DNA of 64,000 nucleotides from VRUE01 sp963780815. GTDB lineage: Bacteria; Actinomycetota; Thermoleophilia; Solirubrobacterales; 70-9. Both the position numbers and the translations under genes were made by a program. The notes under the pieces were generated by a model that did no database searches, was not told the DNA's origin, and saw only the letters and a program-made list of their open reading frames with translations. Positions 1 through 8,637 of this stretch are shown one piece after another. Every line of letters starts with the position of its first letter. The stretch's first letter is position 1. The stretch covers positions 186,001 to 250,000 of the forward strand of contig CAWADG010000009.1 of the NCBI GenBank assembly GCA_963780815.1. The letters are read 5' to 3'.

Positions 1-178
1 CGACGATCAGGTCGACTCCCTCGAGCGCCGCCCCGAGGCCCTCGCCGGAGATCACGTCGACCCCCCCGCTGCGCGAGATCGAAACCACCTCGTGCCCGCG
101 CTGGCGCAGGATCTCGACGGCGTGGTGGCCGAGGCGGCCGGTCGCGCCGGCGACTGCAATCTTCTTCTCTGCTGCCAT
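1..178 (-). CDS. NAD(P)-binding (NmrA/SDR-like) oxidoreductase, 5' part only
   Basis: The first 59 codons of a gene that runs off the left edge. The N-terminus carries a Rossmann dinucleotide-binding motif, GATGRLG at residues 10-16, after a beta strand (KIAVAG), as in NmrA-type or atypical short-chain NAD(P)-binding proteins. Start is the ATG at 178. It is divergent from the sigma factor gene (87 bp apart). Genes for ECF41-type sigma factors are often found next to small oxidoreductase or epimerase genes, so this may be the regulated partner (inference). The substrate cannot be deduced because the C-terminal part is missing. Confidence 0.75.
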   Translation of the reverse strand, partial: MAAEKKIAVAGATGRLGHHAVEILRQRGHEVVSISRSGGVDVISGEGLGAALEGVDLIV

Positions 179-265
179 GGTTGCTCTCCTTTCAGTCCGG
201 GTAGCCGCCTCCCTGGGTCGGCCATTTTCTGCGTCTGAAGGTGAGACGGATCGGAGGGCAGTGAT

Positions 266-1165
266 GTGACCGGATCGGTACAGCAGGATCTGGCGGTGCG
301 GTTCGAGCAGAGCCGAGATCGGCTCTGGGCGGTCGCCTTCCGCATGCTCGGGGCCAGCGGCGAAGCGGACGAGGCGGTGCAGGAGAGCTGGTTGCGGCTG
401 GCCCGCAGCGACGCGGAGGAGATCGAGGACCTGCAGAGCTGGCTCACTACCGTGGTCGCGCGGATCTGTCTCGACATGCTGCGCGCTCGCAAGGCTCGCC
501 GCGAGGAGCCGCTCGGCCCCCACGTCCCCGACCCGATCGTCAGCCCGATCGAGGGCGGCGATCCCGAGCACGAGGCCGTCGTGGCCGACTCGGTCGGCCT
601 CGCGATGCTCGGGGTGCTCGAGACCCTCAGCCCCGAGGAGCGCGTCGCCTTCGTTCTGCACGACAGCTTCGCGGTCCCCTTCGAGCAGGTCGCCGACCTG
701 CTCGGCCGCTCGCCGGTGGCCGCGAGGAAGGCCGCAAGCCGCGCCCGCAAGCGGGTCGAGGCCGAACCGACGGAGCCCGATGTCGGCCTCGAGCGCCAAC
801 GGGAAGTCGTCGATGCCTTCTTCGCGGCCTCCCGCGAGGGCGACTTCGACGCCCTGGTCGAGGTCCTCGATCCGGAGGTCATCATCCGCGCAGACGGCGG
901 CCGGGCCCGCCCGTCAGCGAACCACGTGATCCGCGGCGCGGTCGAGGTCGCGAGCCGCGCGATGACCTACGCCAAGCTCTCTCCGTTCGTCCGGCCGGTG
1001 CTCGTCAACGGCGTCGCCGGGGTGCTCGTCGTTCCCGACGGCCGCCCGTTCTCGGTGATGGCCTTCACCGTCGCCGGCGGCAGGGTCGCCGCGATCGACG
1101 TCCTCGCGGACCCGGCTCGCCTCGAGCGGCTCGAGCTTGGCGTCCCGATGACTCAGGGGGACTAG
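266..1165 (+). CDS. ECF sigma factor with C-terminal SnoaL-like domain (SigJ/ECF41 type)
   Basis: 299 aa. Residues about 8-78 are a sigma-70 region 2 (LWAVAFRMLG, EADEAVQESWLRL), about 115-165 are region 4 (LSPEERVAFVLHDSFAVPFEQVADLLG), and about 175-290 form a SnoaL/NTF2-like domain with a DGG motif near residue 210 and an NGVAG stretch. These resemble the DGGGK and NGxPG elements that mark ECF41 factors, where the fused domain replaces a separate anti-sigma factor (family knowledge). GTG start at 266; no ATG is in frame nearby. The stop is 10 bp before the VOC gene, suggesting co-transcription. No TGTCACA-like ECF41 promoter was seen in the short divergent gap. Confidence 0.85.
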   Translation: MTGSVQQDLAVRFEQSRDRLWAVAFRMLGASGEADEAVQESWLRLARSDAEEIEDLQSWLTTVVARICLDMLRARKARREEPLGPHVPDPIVSPIEGGDPEHEAVVADSVGLAMLGVLETLSPEERVAFVLHDSFAVPFEQVADLLGRSPVAARKAASRARKRVEAEPTEPDVGLERQREVVDAFFAASREGDFDALVEVLDPEVIIRADGGRARPSANHVIRGAVEVASRAMTYAKLSPFVRPVLVNGVAGVLVVPDGRPFSVMAFTVAGGRVAAIDVLADPARLERLELGVPMTQGD

Positions 1166-1175
1166 CTCGGAGATC

Positions 1176-1910
1176 GTGTTCGACCACGTCTCGATCCGTG
1201 CCGACGATCTCGCCGCGTCGGAGCGCTTCTATCGCACGGTTCTCGGCGCGCTCGGCGTCGAGCCGACGAGCACCGCCGACGATCGGGTCGAGTGGGATGA
1301 GTTCCGCCTGGCCAGCGCCTCTTCCGAGCATCCGCCGACGCGGAACCTGCATGTCGGCTTCGTCGCGCCATCGCGGGAGCGGGTCGATGAGTTCTGGCGG
1401 ACTGGAATCGACGCCGGCTATGAGGACGATGGGCCGCCCGGCGAGCGCCCCCAGTACACGCCCGGCTATTACGGCGCCTTCCTCCGGGATCCGGATGGGA
1501 ACAGCGCCGAGGCGGTGCGGCACGATTTCGTCCGACGGGGGGGCCAGATCGATCACCTCTGGATCGGGGTGCGGGACCTCGATGCGGCGAACTCCTTCTA
1601 CCTCGCGACGATGCGTCACACCGGGCTGCGCGAGGGCCGATACTGGGAGGAGGGGTGCCAGTTCCGTGGTGCCTCGGCGATGTTCTCCCTGGTCGCCGGC
1701 GGAAGACCGGCCACCGAGCACCTCGAGATCGCCTTCCCCGCCCTCGACCGCGAGACCGTCGACCAGTTCCACCGGGAGGCGATTGCGATCGGTTGCAGGG
1801 ACGCCGGTTCGCCCGCCGAGCGGTCGGGACCCGAATCAGGTTGGTACGCGGCGGCGGTGCTGGATCCCGATGGGACGACCGTCCAATCCGTGTTTCGGCA
1901 GAGCCGATGA
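1176..1910 (+). CDS. two-domain VOC family protein
   Basis: 244 aa with two vicinal-oxygen-chelate modules in tandem (residues about 1-115 and 122-240). Both open with an xDHxxIxVxDLxAxxxFY-type strand-helix (FDHVSIRADDLAASERFY and IDHLWIGVRDLDAANSFY) and each ends with a DPDGxxxE/Q-type segment (RDPDGNSAEAV; LDPDGTTVQSV). Such proteins are metal-dependent glyoxalases, dioxygenases or binding proteins; the substrate is not predictable. GTG start at 1176, 10 bp after the sigma gene, so probably the same transcript. Confidence 0.85.
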   Translation: MFDHVSIRADDLAASERFYRTVLGALGVEPTSTADDRVEWDEFRLASASSEHPPTRNLHVGFVAPSRERVDEFWRTGIDAGYEDDGPPGERPQYTPGYYGAFLRDPDGNSAEAVRHDFVRRGGQIDHLWIGVRDLDAANSFYLATMRHTGLREGRYWEEGCQFRGASAMFSLVAGGRPATEHLEIAFPALDRETVDQFHREAIAIGCRDAGSPAERSGPESGWYAAAVLDPDGTTVQSVFRQSR

Positions 1911-1938
1911 GGTCCGCGCTGAGGGATACTGTCCTGCG

Positions 1939-3245
1939 ATGCGGGCACGTCTCGTCGGACTCTCGGTCTTGCTGACGCTGGTCGCCGCCCCCGACGCCTC
2001 GGCGACCGTCACGTCCAGCTTCTCCACCGGCACGCTGACCGTCAACAGCGACGAAAGCGGGGACCAGATCAACCTCGCCTGCGTCAGCAACGTGGTCCTC
2101 CTGAACGGGGCCAATCCGCCGAGCGGCGAACTGCTTTGCGAAGGAGGCTCAACCACCCTGGGGCGGTTCGTCGTCAACGGCAACGGCGGCGCCGACGCGA
2201 TCGACGTCAGCGGCCTCCTCGCCGACAGCAGCCTCGGGGATTCCTCTGCTGATGGCGGCGCCGGCGACGACCAGGTGGAGGGATTTCAGATTCCCTCGGC
2301 GCCGGACGAGATGACGCTCCTCGGCGGACCCGGAAACGACGTGATCGTCACCAACGAGGCCGAGCTATCCAAAGGCGGGAGTGGTGACGACCGCTTCGAA
2401 GGGGTCGCCGAACAGGAAGGCGGCATGGATGGCGAAGGCGGGACCGACACCGTCGTCTACGACGTCTCCACGACACCTCCCGGATTTGGCGGCGGCTTCA
2501 CCTTCGCCCCAACCGACGGTGGGCTCAACCTGCGTGTGGGAGAAGAAGCCGTCACCGCCCCCTGGGCCTCGATCGAGGTCGCCGATCTCACTCTCACCGA
2601 CGCCCCCCAGACGGTTGATGGCCGCGCGTTCTCGGGCACGATGATCGTGCGCGCACGGGACGGCGCCGACACGATCTATGGGACGGAGCTGGCCGACACG
2701 CTCGACGGCGGCGCCGGCAACGACTTCATCGAAGGGCTGGGCGGGTCCGACACCTACCAGGGGGGCAGCGGCTTCGACCTGATCCATGCCCGCGACGGCG
2801 TCGCCGACACCGGTGACTGCGGCAGCGATGCCGACACCCTCGTTGCCGACGCGATCGACTCACTGGTCGGCTGCGAGCAGATCGAGCTGCCACCGGCCGG
2901 GCGAGACACGACGAAGCCCAAGCTGAAATTGAAGCGGGCCTTGCTCGAGGAGCAAAGAAGCTGCGGCTCGCGATCTCCTGTCCGGTCGAGGAGACGCGCT
3001 GTGCGGGCGTCCTCACCCTGGCCGTGATCGGCAGGCACGGCAAAGCGCGGACCAAGATCACGCTCGGCCCGCTCGCCTTCTCGGTGGACGGCGGCAAGTC
3101 GAAGACCCTGTCGCGTCCGATCGCCGCGTCCAAGCGGCGGCGGCTGAACGAGCTCACCGGGCTGCGGCTCGAGGTCAAGCTCGACGTCACCGACGCGGCC
3201 GGCAACCGCAGCCGCGGCCGCTCGCTGATCGCCCTGGCCGGCTAG
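1939..3245 (+). CDS. secreted RTX-like calcium-binding repeat protein, frameshifted
   Basis: Starts at ATG 1939 with a signal peptide (ARLVGLSVLLTLVAAPDASA). The middle has nonapeptide-like GGxGxDxx repeats (GGAGDDQVEG, GGPGNDVIVT, GGSGDDRFEG, GGAGNDFIEG, GGSGFDLI) typical of RTX/hemolysin-type calcium-binding proteins. The reading frame that carries the repeats runs to a stop at 3025-3027 with a nonsense tail, while the next frame continues the expected C-terminal beta domain (AKKLRLAISCPVEETRCAG onward) to 3245. Restoring one base near 2950-2952 (GAGGAGCAAAG) joins both parts into a 435-aa protein. Either a one-base deletion in the genome or a sequence error. Confidence 0.7.
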
Positions 3246-3306
3246 CCGGATCCGACCTACCGCTCGGTCCGTCATTTCCGCCTGTCGGCGGGCCTAGGCT
3301 TCTCCG

Positions 3307-4074
3307 ATGAGAGGACGCTGGCGTATCCCGCGGGCCGGGATCTGGGTCTCCCTGGCGGCGCTCGGCCTGGTCGGCGCCATTGCCCTGGCCCTGAGTGGCG
3401 CCTCGTCCGCCGATGAACCCGATCGCGACTGCGCGGATTTCGCCACTCAAGCCGAAGCCCAGAGCTTCTTCGAATCCCACGGCGGCAGCGCGACCAACGA
3501 CTTCGATTACCTCGATGGTGACGGGGACGGCGTGGCCTGCGAGAGCCTTCCGTGTCCGTGCGCAACCGCGGGGAGCGGGGAAGGGGGAGACGAAGGGTCG
3601 ACCCCTTCGGTTCCCCCGGGCCGCCGAATCAGCGCTCAGGTGATCCGCGACGTTGACGGGGACACCATCGCGGCGGGGTTTGCCGACGGCTCGCAGATCG
3701 ACGTTCGATTGATCGGCATCGACACGCCAGAGGAGTTCAGACCCGGCTATCCGGTCGAATGCGGCGCCCGGGCGGCGGCGCGGTCGATGACGTCCCTGGC
3801 CTCAGGCCGGCCCGTGACATTGGTGACCGACCCCAGCCAGGACCGCTTCGACCGCTACGGGCGCCTGCTCGCCTACGTCTACCGCGGAGCAATGGATCTG
3901 AACCGCGCCCAGGTGCGGAGAGGCTGGGCCGACATTTACGTCTACGGCGGGCGGCCGTTTCAGCAGGTGGGGTCGTTTCGGCGAGCTGCCCGTGCGGCCC
4001 GCGCCAAGGGTCGCGGGGTCTGGGGCCGCTGCCGCGGCGACTTCCACTCAGCGGAGCCCGGGGTGCAGCACTGA
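3307..4074 (+). CDS. secreted thermonuclease with N-terminal Excalibur calcium-binding domain
   Basis: 255 aa. A signal/anchor helix (residues 11-32) is followed by an Excalibur-type motif (residues 38-77; DGDGDGVACE with paired Cys) and then a staphylococcal-nuclease (SNase) domain from about residue 100 to 245. The nuclease shows the DGDT, RLIGIDTPE and DRYGRLLAYV blocks that contain the two catalytic Arg and the Glu of the family, so it should be an active calcium-dependent nuclease outside the cell. The Excalibur domain is more often C-terminal to SNase; here the order is reversed. Confidence 0.85.
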   Translation: MRGRWRIPRAGIWVSLAALGLVGAIALALSGASSADEPDRDCADFATQAEAQSFFESHGGSATNDFDYLDGDGDGVACESLPCPCATAGSGEGGDEGSTPSVPPGRRISAQVIRDVDGDTIAAGFADGSQIDVRLIGIDTPEEFRPGYPVECGARAAARSMTSLASGRPVTLVTDPSQDRFDRYGRLLAYVYRGAMDLNRAQVRRGWADIYVYGGRPFQQVGSFRRAARAARAKGRGVWGRCRGDFHSAEPGVQH

Positions 4075-4091
4075 GGGACCCTGTCGTCTCG

Positions 4092-4598
4092 CTATTTCCT
4101 CTGCTGGTCCAGCGAGTGCGGTGGCTCCATGAAGAGCAGCCACCCGTAATTGATGCCGAGGAAGAGCAGCAACGACACGACAACCGCCTCGGTCTCGAGT
4201 GGTTTCAGGTCGATCCCGACATCGGACGCCAGCGAGGGATGGACGGCTATGGCGACGATCAGAATGTAGAAGGGAAGGGTGAGCGCCAGGAGTTGCTGGG
4301 CGCGTCGTTCGCGAACCGGCTCGCTGCTCGCGCGGAGCAGCGAGAGCACCACCTCCGCCGCACCGATCACCCCGGCGGCGCCGAAGGCGACCCTCCAGAG
4401 GGCAGGATGATCGGCAGAGATCAACGACACCAGGCTCATGATCCCGGTCAGCGTGAAGTAGAGCGAAACCGAGTATGCCTGGCGGCGCCTGTATGGCAGC
4501 ACCGACCATTCGCGCCGCCGGTCGGCGACGACCACCCACCACAGCCCGAGCAATGCGAATGCTGCCAGCGCGAGGGTCTCGTAGAACGTCTCCGCCAC
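4092..4598 (-). CDS. small integral membrane protein
   Basis: 168 aa with about four or five hydrophobic helices (residues 5-25, 44-62, 68-86, 105-123, 138-156). GTG start at 4598. It lies 25 bp downstream of the CHAD gene on the same strand, so it is probably the last gene of the CYTH-CHAD operon. No domain is recognised and no function can be given. Confidence 0.65.
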   Translation of the reverse strand: MAETFYETLALAAFALLGLWWVVVADRRREWSVLPYRRRQAYSVSLYFTLTGIMSLVSLISADHPALWRVAFGAAGVIGAAEVVLSLLRASSEPVRERRAQQLLALTLPFYILIVAIAVHPSLASDVGIDLKPLETEAVVVSLLLFLGINYGWLLFMEPPHSLDQQRK

Positions 4599-4623
4599 GA
4601 CCGAAGCCTAACTTCGAGCAGAG

Positions 4624-5679
4624 CTAGCTATCGCGCCACCCGCGCCAGCCGCGGCGCATCTGCTTGCGGAACCGCTTCGGCTTCTCTTCATAGAGGCGAT
4701 CGCCAAGTTCGAATGCCACGCTTGCCAGTTCCTCCTGCCGCTGCGCGATCGCGTCGACCAGCGCCCCCCTTTTCACTGTCGGCAGGTCCCGGACGAGGAG
4801 GTCATCCCGAAGCACCGCGAGGTCGTGGTGGTCGCCCAGCGCGTCGGCCAGGCGGTCGGCAACGTCGATCCGGTCGGAGAGGTTCTTCGGAGTGGCATCC
4901 TCAAGGATCCTCAGGTGGTACCAGAGGTCCTTGGCTCGCTTGCGCCACTCATGGACGTTGGCTGCGCTCGTCTCGGCGGCTGCACGGCGCATCCGCTTGC
5001 GCCCGCGCCGGTAGGCGCGCTCGATTCCTGGCCCGACCAGTTCCCATGACTCCTTTTCGAGATGCCAGGAGCCCACTCGCTCGCGACCCGCCTCGACCAG
5101 CTCCAGCGCTTCCCCAAGGGCGGCCGACCCGCCATTGCGACTCGATTCCACCGCCAGGTCGCGCTCATAGCGCAGCGCCTCGAGCCATTCGTCGGCGGCG
5201 CCAGTGGGAAGGGTTCCCTGGAAGCGCTCGCATATGTCTTCGACCGTCTCGACCTTGACCTCGGCGTCGCGAGTGTCGGACATCAGCCGGGCCGCCTCCC
5301 GGTAGACGCCGTTTTCCGCCCGGTAGCGCTCGTCCCCGAGCTCATCTCGTACAAGCCTCAGGGCCGAGCGAAGCTTCTTCAGGTCCTTTCTGGCGCCATG
5401 CACGCAGGCGGTCGGGTCCTCCGCCACCTGGGCGGCTTCGAGCCGCTCGCCGGCCTTGTCGAGGCGGCCGGTCACGATGCGCCTCATTCCAGCGGACGGG
5501 CTCTCGTCTGACTTCAGCCTGTAGGCCCTGTCCGGGGAACCGTCGTGGCCATTGCGCCGCGCGGCGAGACCCCTCTTCGCGGCCAGCGCGCCTGCGGCAG
5601 CGGCCGCACCGGCAAGTGCGATCTGGGCGGGGCGATCCTTTGCGGCCTTGCTCACCGTTTCCTTGGTCAAGACGGCCAT
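4624..5679 (-). CDS. CHAD domain protein
   Basis: 351 aa. An Ala-rich N-terminal helix (residues 17-34) is followed by a CHAD domain (about 58-345) of two four-helix halves with the conserved His and basic residues expected for polyphosphate binding: CVHGARKDLKKLRSALRL in the first half and NVHEWRKRAKDLWYHLRIL in the second. CHAD domains bind inorganic polyphosphate and are typically encoded with CYTH enzymes (family knowledge). The CYTH gene lies 28 bp upstream on the same strand. Confidence 0.9.
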   Translation of the reverse strand: MAVLTKETVSKAAKDRPAQIALAGAAAAAGALAAKRGLAARRNGHDGSPDRAYRLKSDESPSAGMRRIVTGRLDKAGERLEAAQVAEDPTACVHGARKDLKKLRSALRLVRDELGDERYRAENGVYREAARLMSDTRDAEVKVETVEDICERFQGTLPTGAADEWLEALRYERDLAVESSRNGGSAALGEALELVEAGRERVGSWHLEKESWELVGPGIERAYRRGRKRMRRAAAETSAANVHEWRKRAKDLWYHLRILEDATPKNLSDRIDVADRLADALGDHHDLAVLRDDLLVRDLPTVKRGALVDAIAQRQEELASVAFELGDRLYEEKPKRFRKQMRRGWRGWRDS

Positions 5680-5707
5680 TCTCTTCTAGTTCCCTCCGCC
5701 GCCGATG

Positions 5708-6196
5708 CTACTCATCGCCCGCACGGTCGGCATCCGGAGGCAGGCCGTGCAGAGCGAGCTCCTGGTTGGCGTAGCGATGGTCGCCGGTCAGCTCGCGCCC
5801 GAACCAGTCCGGCGGTTGGAAGCGATGGCCCTCCTCCTCCGAGGAGAACTCGACCTCGGCGACGACCAGGCCCTCGAGCTGATCGGCGTAGACGTCGACC
5901 TCAGCGCGATGTCCGTCCTCGAGCGGCACGCGGAAGCGGCGCTTCGCGACTCGTCGGGACTCCGTCAGCTTCCAGAGCTCGTCGAATTCGCTCGTGCCGA
6001 GTGGGACTTCGACCTCCTCGCGAGTCTCGCCGCTCCCCTTCTTGGCGGCAAGCAGCCGTTCATCGTCGAGGCGGCGTAGACGGACCTCGACGCTTTCATC
6101 GATCGCCAGGTAGCCCTGCGTGATGTGGCTGGATTGATGCTCCTCGAGCCACGTGGGGATGCGGTCGAGGAGGAACTTGCGCTCGATCTCCTGCAT
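5708..6196 (-). CDS. CYTH domain protein (triphosphate-processing family)
   Basis: 162 aa. It starts with the EIERKF signature (ExExK) of CYTH triphosphate tunnel enzymes, followed by TQGYLAIDE, VRLRRLDD, KKGSGETREE, EVDVYADQLEGLVVAEVEF, and ends with a YANQELAL block. All acidic and basic tunnel positions appear intact. Members hydrolyse inorganic triphosphate, ThTP or RNA triphosphate, or act as class IV adenylate cyclases; the short single-domain form with a CHAD neighbour favours a (tri)polyphosphatase. It is the first gene of a CYTH-CHAD-membrane protein operon. A second CYTH gene lies at 36963-37436. Confidence 0.9.
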   Translation of the reverse strand: MQEIERKFLLDRIPTWLEEHQSSHITQGYLAIDESVEVRLRRLDDERLLAAKKGSGETREEVEVPLGTSEFDELWKLTESRRVAKRRFRVPLEDGHRAEVDVYADQLEGLVVAEVEFSSEEEGHRFQPPDWFGRELTGDHRYANQELALHGLPPDADRAGDE

Positions 6197-6311
6197 CCCC
6201 TACTGGATACAGGACGGCCGACCCCGCTGGGCCTTGCGCAAGGGTGCCGCGGTCGGTTAGCTTGCGAGCGATCTCGATCCAGCCGGCAATTCAGCGGAGA
6301 AAGGCAGTGGC

Positions 6312-6605
6312 ATGGCGATTCTCACGATGTTCGAAATCCACGGCGATCCGGACGAGCTCATGAACAAGATGGAAAGCGCGGTACCCAGTGACCAGGTGCA
6401 GCAAATGGCGAACCAGCATGGCGGCCTCTCGAACACGATCGTCAGGACGGACAAGGGGATCATGGTCGTCAACCATTGGGAGTCGGAGGAGGGGATGGAG
6501 GCGATGGCGGCGGAGATGCGGCCGAAAGTCGAAGGAAGTGGCGTGGGTCCTCAGGTTGACTGGCGGATGTACGAGGTTCTCCGGCACCGCACGCCAGACA
6601 TGTAG
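6312..6605 (+). CDS. small protein, ABM-like ferredoxin fold
   Basis: 97 aa. The pattern (MAILTMFEIHGDPDELMNKM, then HGGLSNTIVRTDKGIMVVNHW, then a helix and a final strand) suits a dimeric alpha-beta barrel of the ABM or EthD type, with no recognised catalytic residues. ATG start at 6312 preceded by a purine-rich GAGAAAGG. Function unknown. Confidence 0.6.
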   Translation: MAILTMFEIHGDPDELMNKMESAVPSDQVQQMANQHGGLSNTIVRTDKGIMVVNHWESEEGMEAMAAEMRPKVEGSGVGPQVDWRMYEVLRHRTPDM

Positions 6606-6619
6606 AGCGCGATCTCCGG

Positions 6620-7924
6620 TCAGGTCGCTGCCCCGCTATGGAGGCCGCGGTGTGCGCGCCGTCCACTGTGGTGATGAGGGGCCAGCGACGACGGACTGAT
6701 GATCCTGCTGCCGCGCGGGCCGGCCAATACCGGCTTCCCCAGCGCGCTGCCACGCATCCACCTCCTCCATGACAGGAACCACATCGTCCAGCCGTTATCC
6801 CACGTGCCGGCCCGCGGGCTGCCGGTCACCTTCACCGGGTCGCCCGGAACCGCCATCTTGTAGAAGGTTTCGGCATCGGCGGGCGACATGTTCACGCAGC
6901 CGTGGCTGACGTTGGTGAAGCCCTGTTCGCCGACCGACCAGTAGGCGTCGTGCAGATAGTCGCCGCTCCATGTGAACCGCACCGACCACGGAACCTCGAT
7001 GTCGTAGCCGGGGCCCACCATGTCGACGGGGTTGGCCTTTTCGATCGTCAGGTAGGTGCCGTTCGGGGTTTCATCCCCCGGACGTCCGGTGCTGATCGGC
7101 CAATGCGCGAACAGCTTCCCGTTGCGGTAGACGTTCATGTAATGGTCGGCGGTGTTGGCCACCACAGTCAGTGGTGCTCCGATCGCCCACCGCTGGGTCA
7201 GCGTGTGGTGCCCGTAGACACCCGGCGCTCCCTCGACCCCGTTCAGGTGCGCGGTGAACCTCACCCTCGTTTGCGGCGGCCAGTAGTGGCGGGGCCGGAA
7301 GTACAGGCAGACCGCCGCGAGGTTGCAGCGGCTATCCCATCGCCAGCTGCCCACAACGGGCTTTGAGGTCCTGACGTCAAGAGCTCGTTCGACGGCTTGC
7401 CGGTTGGCGATCGGCCGGCTGAAGTAGAGGATGATCGGCATCCCGACACCGTAGGTCTGCCTGTAACCCTCGATGATCTGGGTCGAGAACGTCTTGGCCG
7501 GGGTGAACGTCTGGAAACGGCTCCTCCGGGTGACCGGTTCGCCCGATTTCCCCACCGCGGTCGCGGTGACCGTGTAGCGGCGGGAGACGTTCAGCGCCCA
7601 GGTGCTATGCCACACCGTTTCCGCTGCGTTTAGTTTCCCGCTGACCCGTTCGCCACCTGTGTGGACGACCACATCGCTGATCTTTCCCCCCGCGGCGGTG
7701 ACGGTGATTCCCCGCTCGGGGCGGGTATCGGTTCTGCCGCCGGCCGGTGTGATCGACAGCCGCACACCGCTTGAGTTCGCGTCCCCGCCGGAGCTCGATT
7801 GGCCGCCTGCGCAGCCGGCGACGACCACCGCAAGCGTCGCGCAGACCGCCGCCTCCGCGAGCCCCCGGCGGCACAGCCGCGATGGTCGAAACGAAGTGGC
7901 GTCTGAGGTCGACTTTGGGTGCAA
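6620..7924 (-). CDS. L,D-transpeptidase lipoprotein with Ig-like domains
   Basis: 434 aa. An N-terminal signal with a lipobox (VVAGC, Cys about 38) is followed by two Ig-like domains (about 60-150 and 150-245) and a YkuD catalytic domain (about 250-380) with the motif HDAYW...SHGCVNM, i.e. HX14SHGCVN, in which the Cys is the nucleophile. The architecture matches the LdtMt2 type of actinobacterial enzymes that form 3-3 crosslinks in peptidoglycan outside the membrane. The C-terminal 60 residues are low in recognised features. Probably monocistronic. Confidence 0.9.
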   Translation of the reverse strand: MHPKSTSDATSFRPSRLCRRGLAEAAVCATLAVVVAGCAGGQSSSGGDANSSGVRLSITPAGGRTDTRPERGITVTAAGGKISDVVVHTGGERVSGKLNAAETVWHSTWALNVSRRYTVTATAVGKSGEPVTRRSRFQTFTPAKTFSTQIIEGYRQTYGVGMPIILYFSRPIANRQAVERALDVRTSKPVVGSWRWDSRCNLAAVCLYFRPRHYWPPQTRVRFTAHLNGVEGAPGVYGHHTLTQRWAIGAPLTVVANTADHYMNVYRNGKLFAHWPISTGRPGDETPNGTYLTIEKANPVDMVGPGYDIEVPWSVRFTWSGDYLHDAYWSVGEQGFTNVSHGCVNMSPADAETFYKMAVPGDPVKVTGSPRAGTWDNGWTMWFLSWRRWMRGSALGKPVLAGPRGSRIISPSSLAPHHHSGRRAHRGLHSGAAT

Positions 7925-8015
7925 ATTCGCCCTCCGGACTCGGATCTCAAAGCTTACGCAGCGCCGGCCGCTGCCAATGCCCTTACCGGGGTCCGCCCGC
8001 TGACGAGCTTCCGGT

Positions 8016-8591
8016 TCAGAGAACCCCGGGGATCAGCGCCCTGACCTGGGATCTGTAGGCGGCGTACTCGGCGGGGAAGTGCTCGGTCATCAGCGCCTCC
8101 TCCTGGCGGAGCTTCAACCAGACGCCGAGCAGGACCAGCGGCAGGCCGATCAGAGCGCCGAGCGTCCCGATCGCCAACGCCGAGCCCAGCACCATCATCA
8201 GGATCGCGCTGTAGATCGGGTGCCTGACGTGGCCGTAGGGGCCGTGGCGGATCAACTCGTGGTCCTCCTTGAAGGTGACGATGCCGCTCCAGTTCCGACC
8301 GAGGGTGACCCTGGCCCACAGCGCCAGCGCCAGGCCCCCGACCGTGATCGCGAGGCCGACGGCGAGGAACGGCACGCTGTGCGGGAGCACCCGATCGCCG
8401 AGCGGGCCGGGGTCGGAGGTCCCCTTCAGCACCAGCCAGGCGCCGGCGATGATCGGCAGCGAGTGCTCGAGCCGCGAGGACATGTCCTGCCGCTCCACGG
8501 TCCGCTTCGTCCTCAGTGCCGTCAGCACCCAGAAGACGACGAAGACGACCCAGCACCCGACGATCGCATCCTGAATCAGTTGCACGCGCAA
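8016..8591 (-). CDS. isoprenylcysteine carboxyl methyltransferase (ICMT/PEMT) family membrane protein
   Basis: 191 aa, four or five membrane helices. The C-terminal half has the SAM-binding signature of the family: LIRHGPYGHVRHPIY and, after a helix pair, LRQEEALMTEHFPAEYAAY. Bacterial members methylate lipids or small molecules; their real substrates are mostly unknown. It is divergent from the PLP enzyme gene (47 bp), so the two may share regulatory DNA. Confidence 0.85.
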   Translation of the reverse strand: MRVQLIQDAIVGCWVVFVVFWVLTALRTKRTVERQDMSSRLEHSLPIIAGAWLVLKGTSDPGPLGDRVLPHSVPFLAVGLAITVGGLALALWARVTLGRNWSGIVTFKEDHELIRHGPYGHVRHPIYSAILMMVLGSALAIGTLGALIGLPLVLLGVWLKLRQEEALMTEHFPAEYAAYRSQVRALIPGVL

Positions 8592-8637
8592 ATCCTGCCA
8601 CCTTCGACCGCCGGGCCCGAGGGACTAGGCTCGCGGC

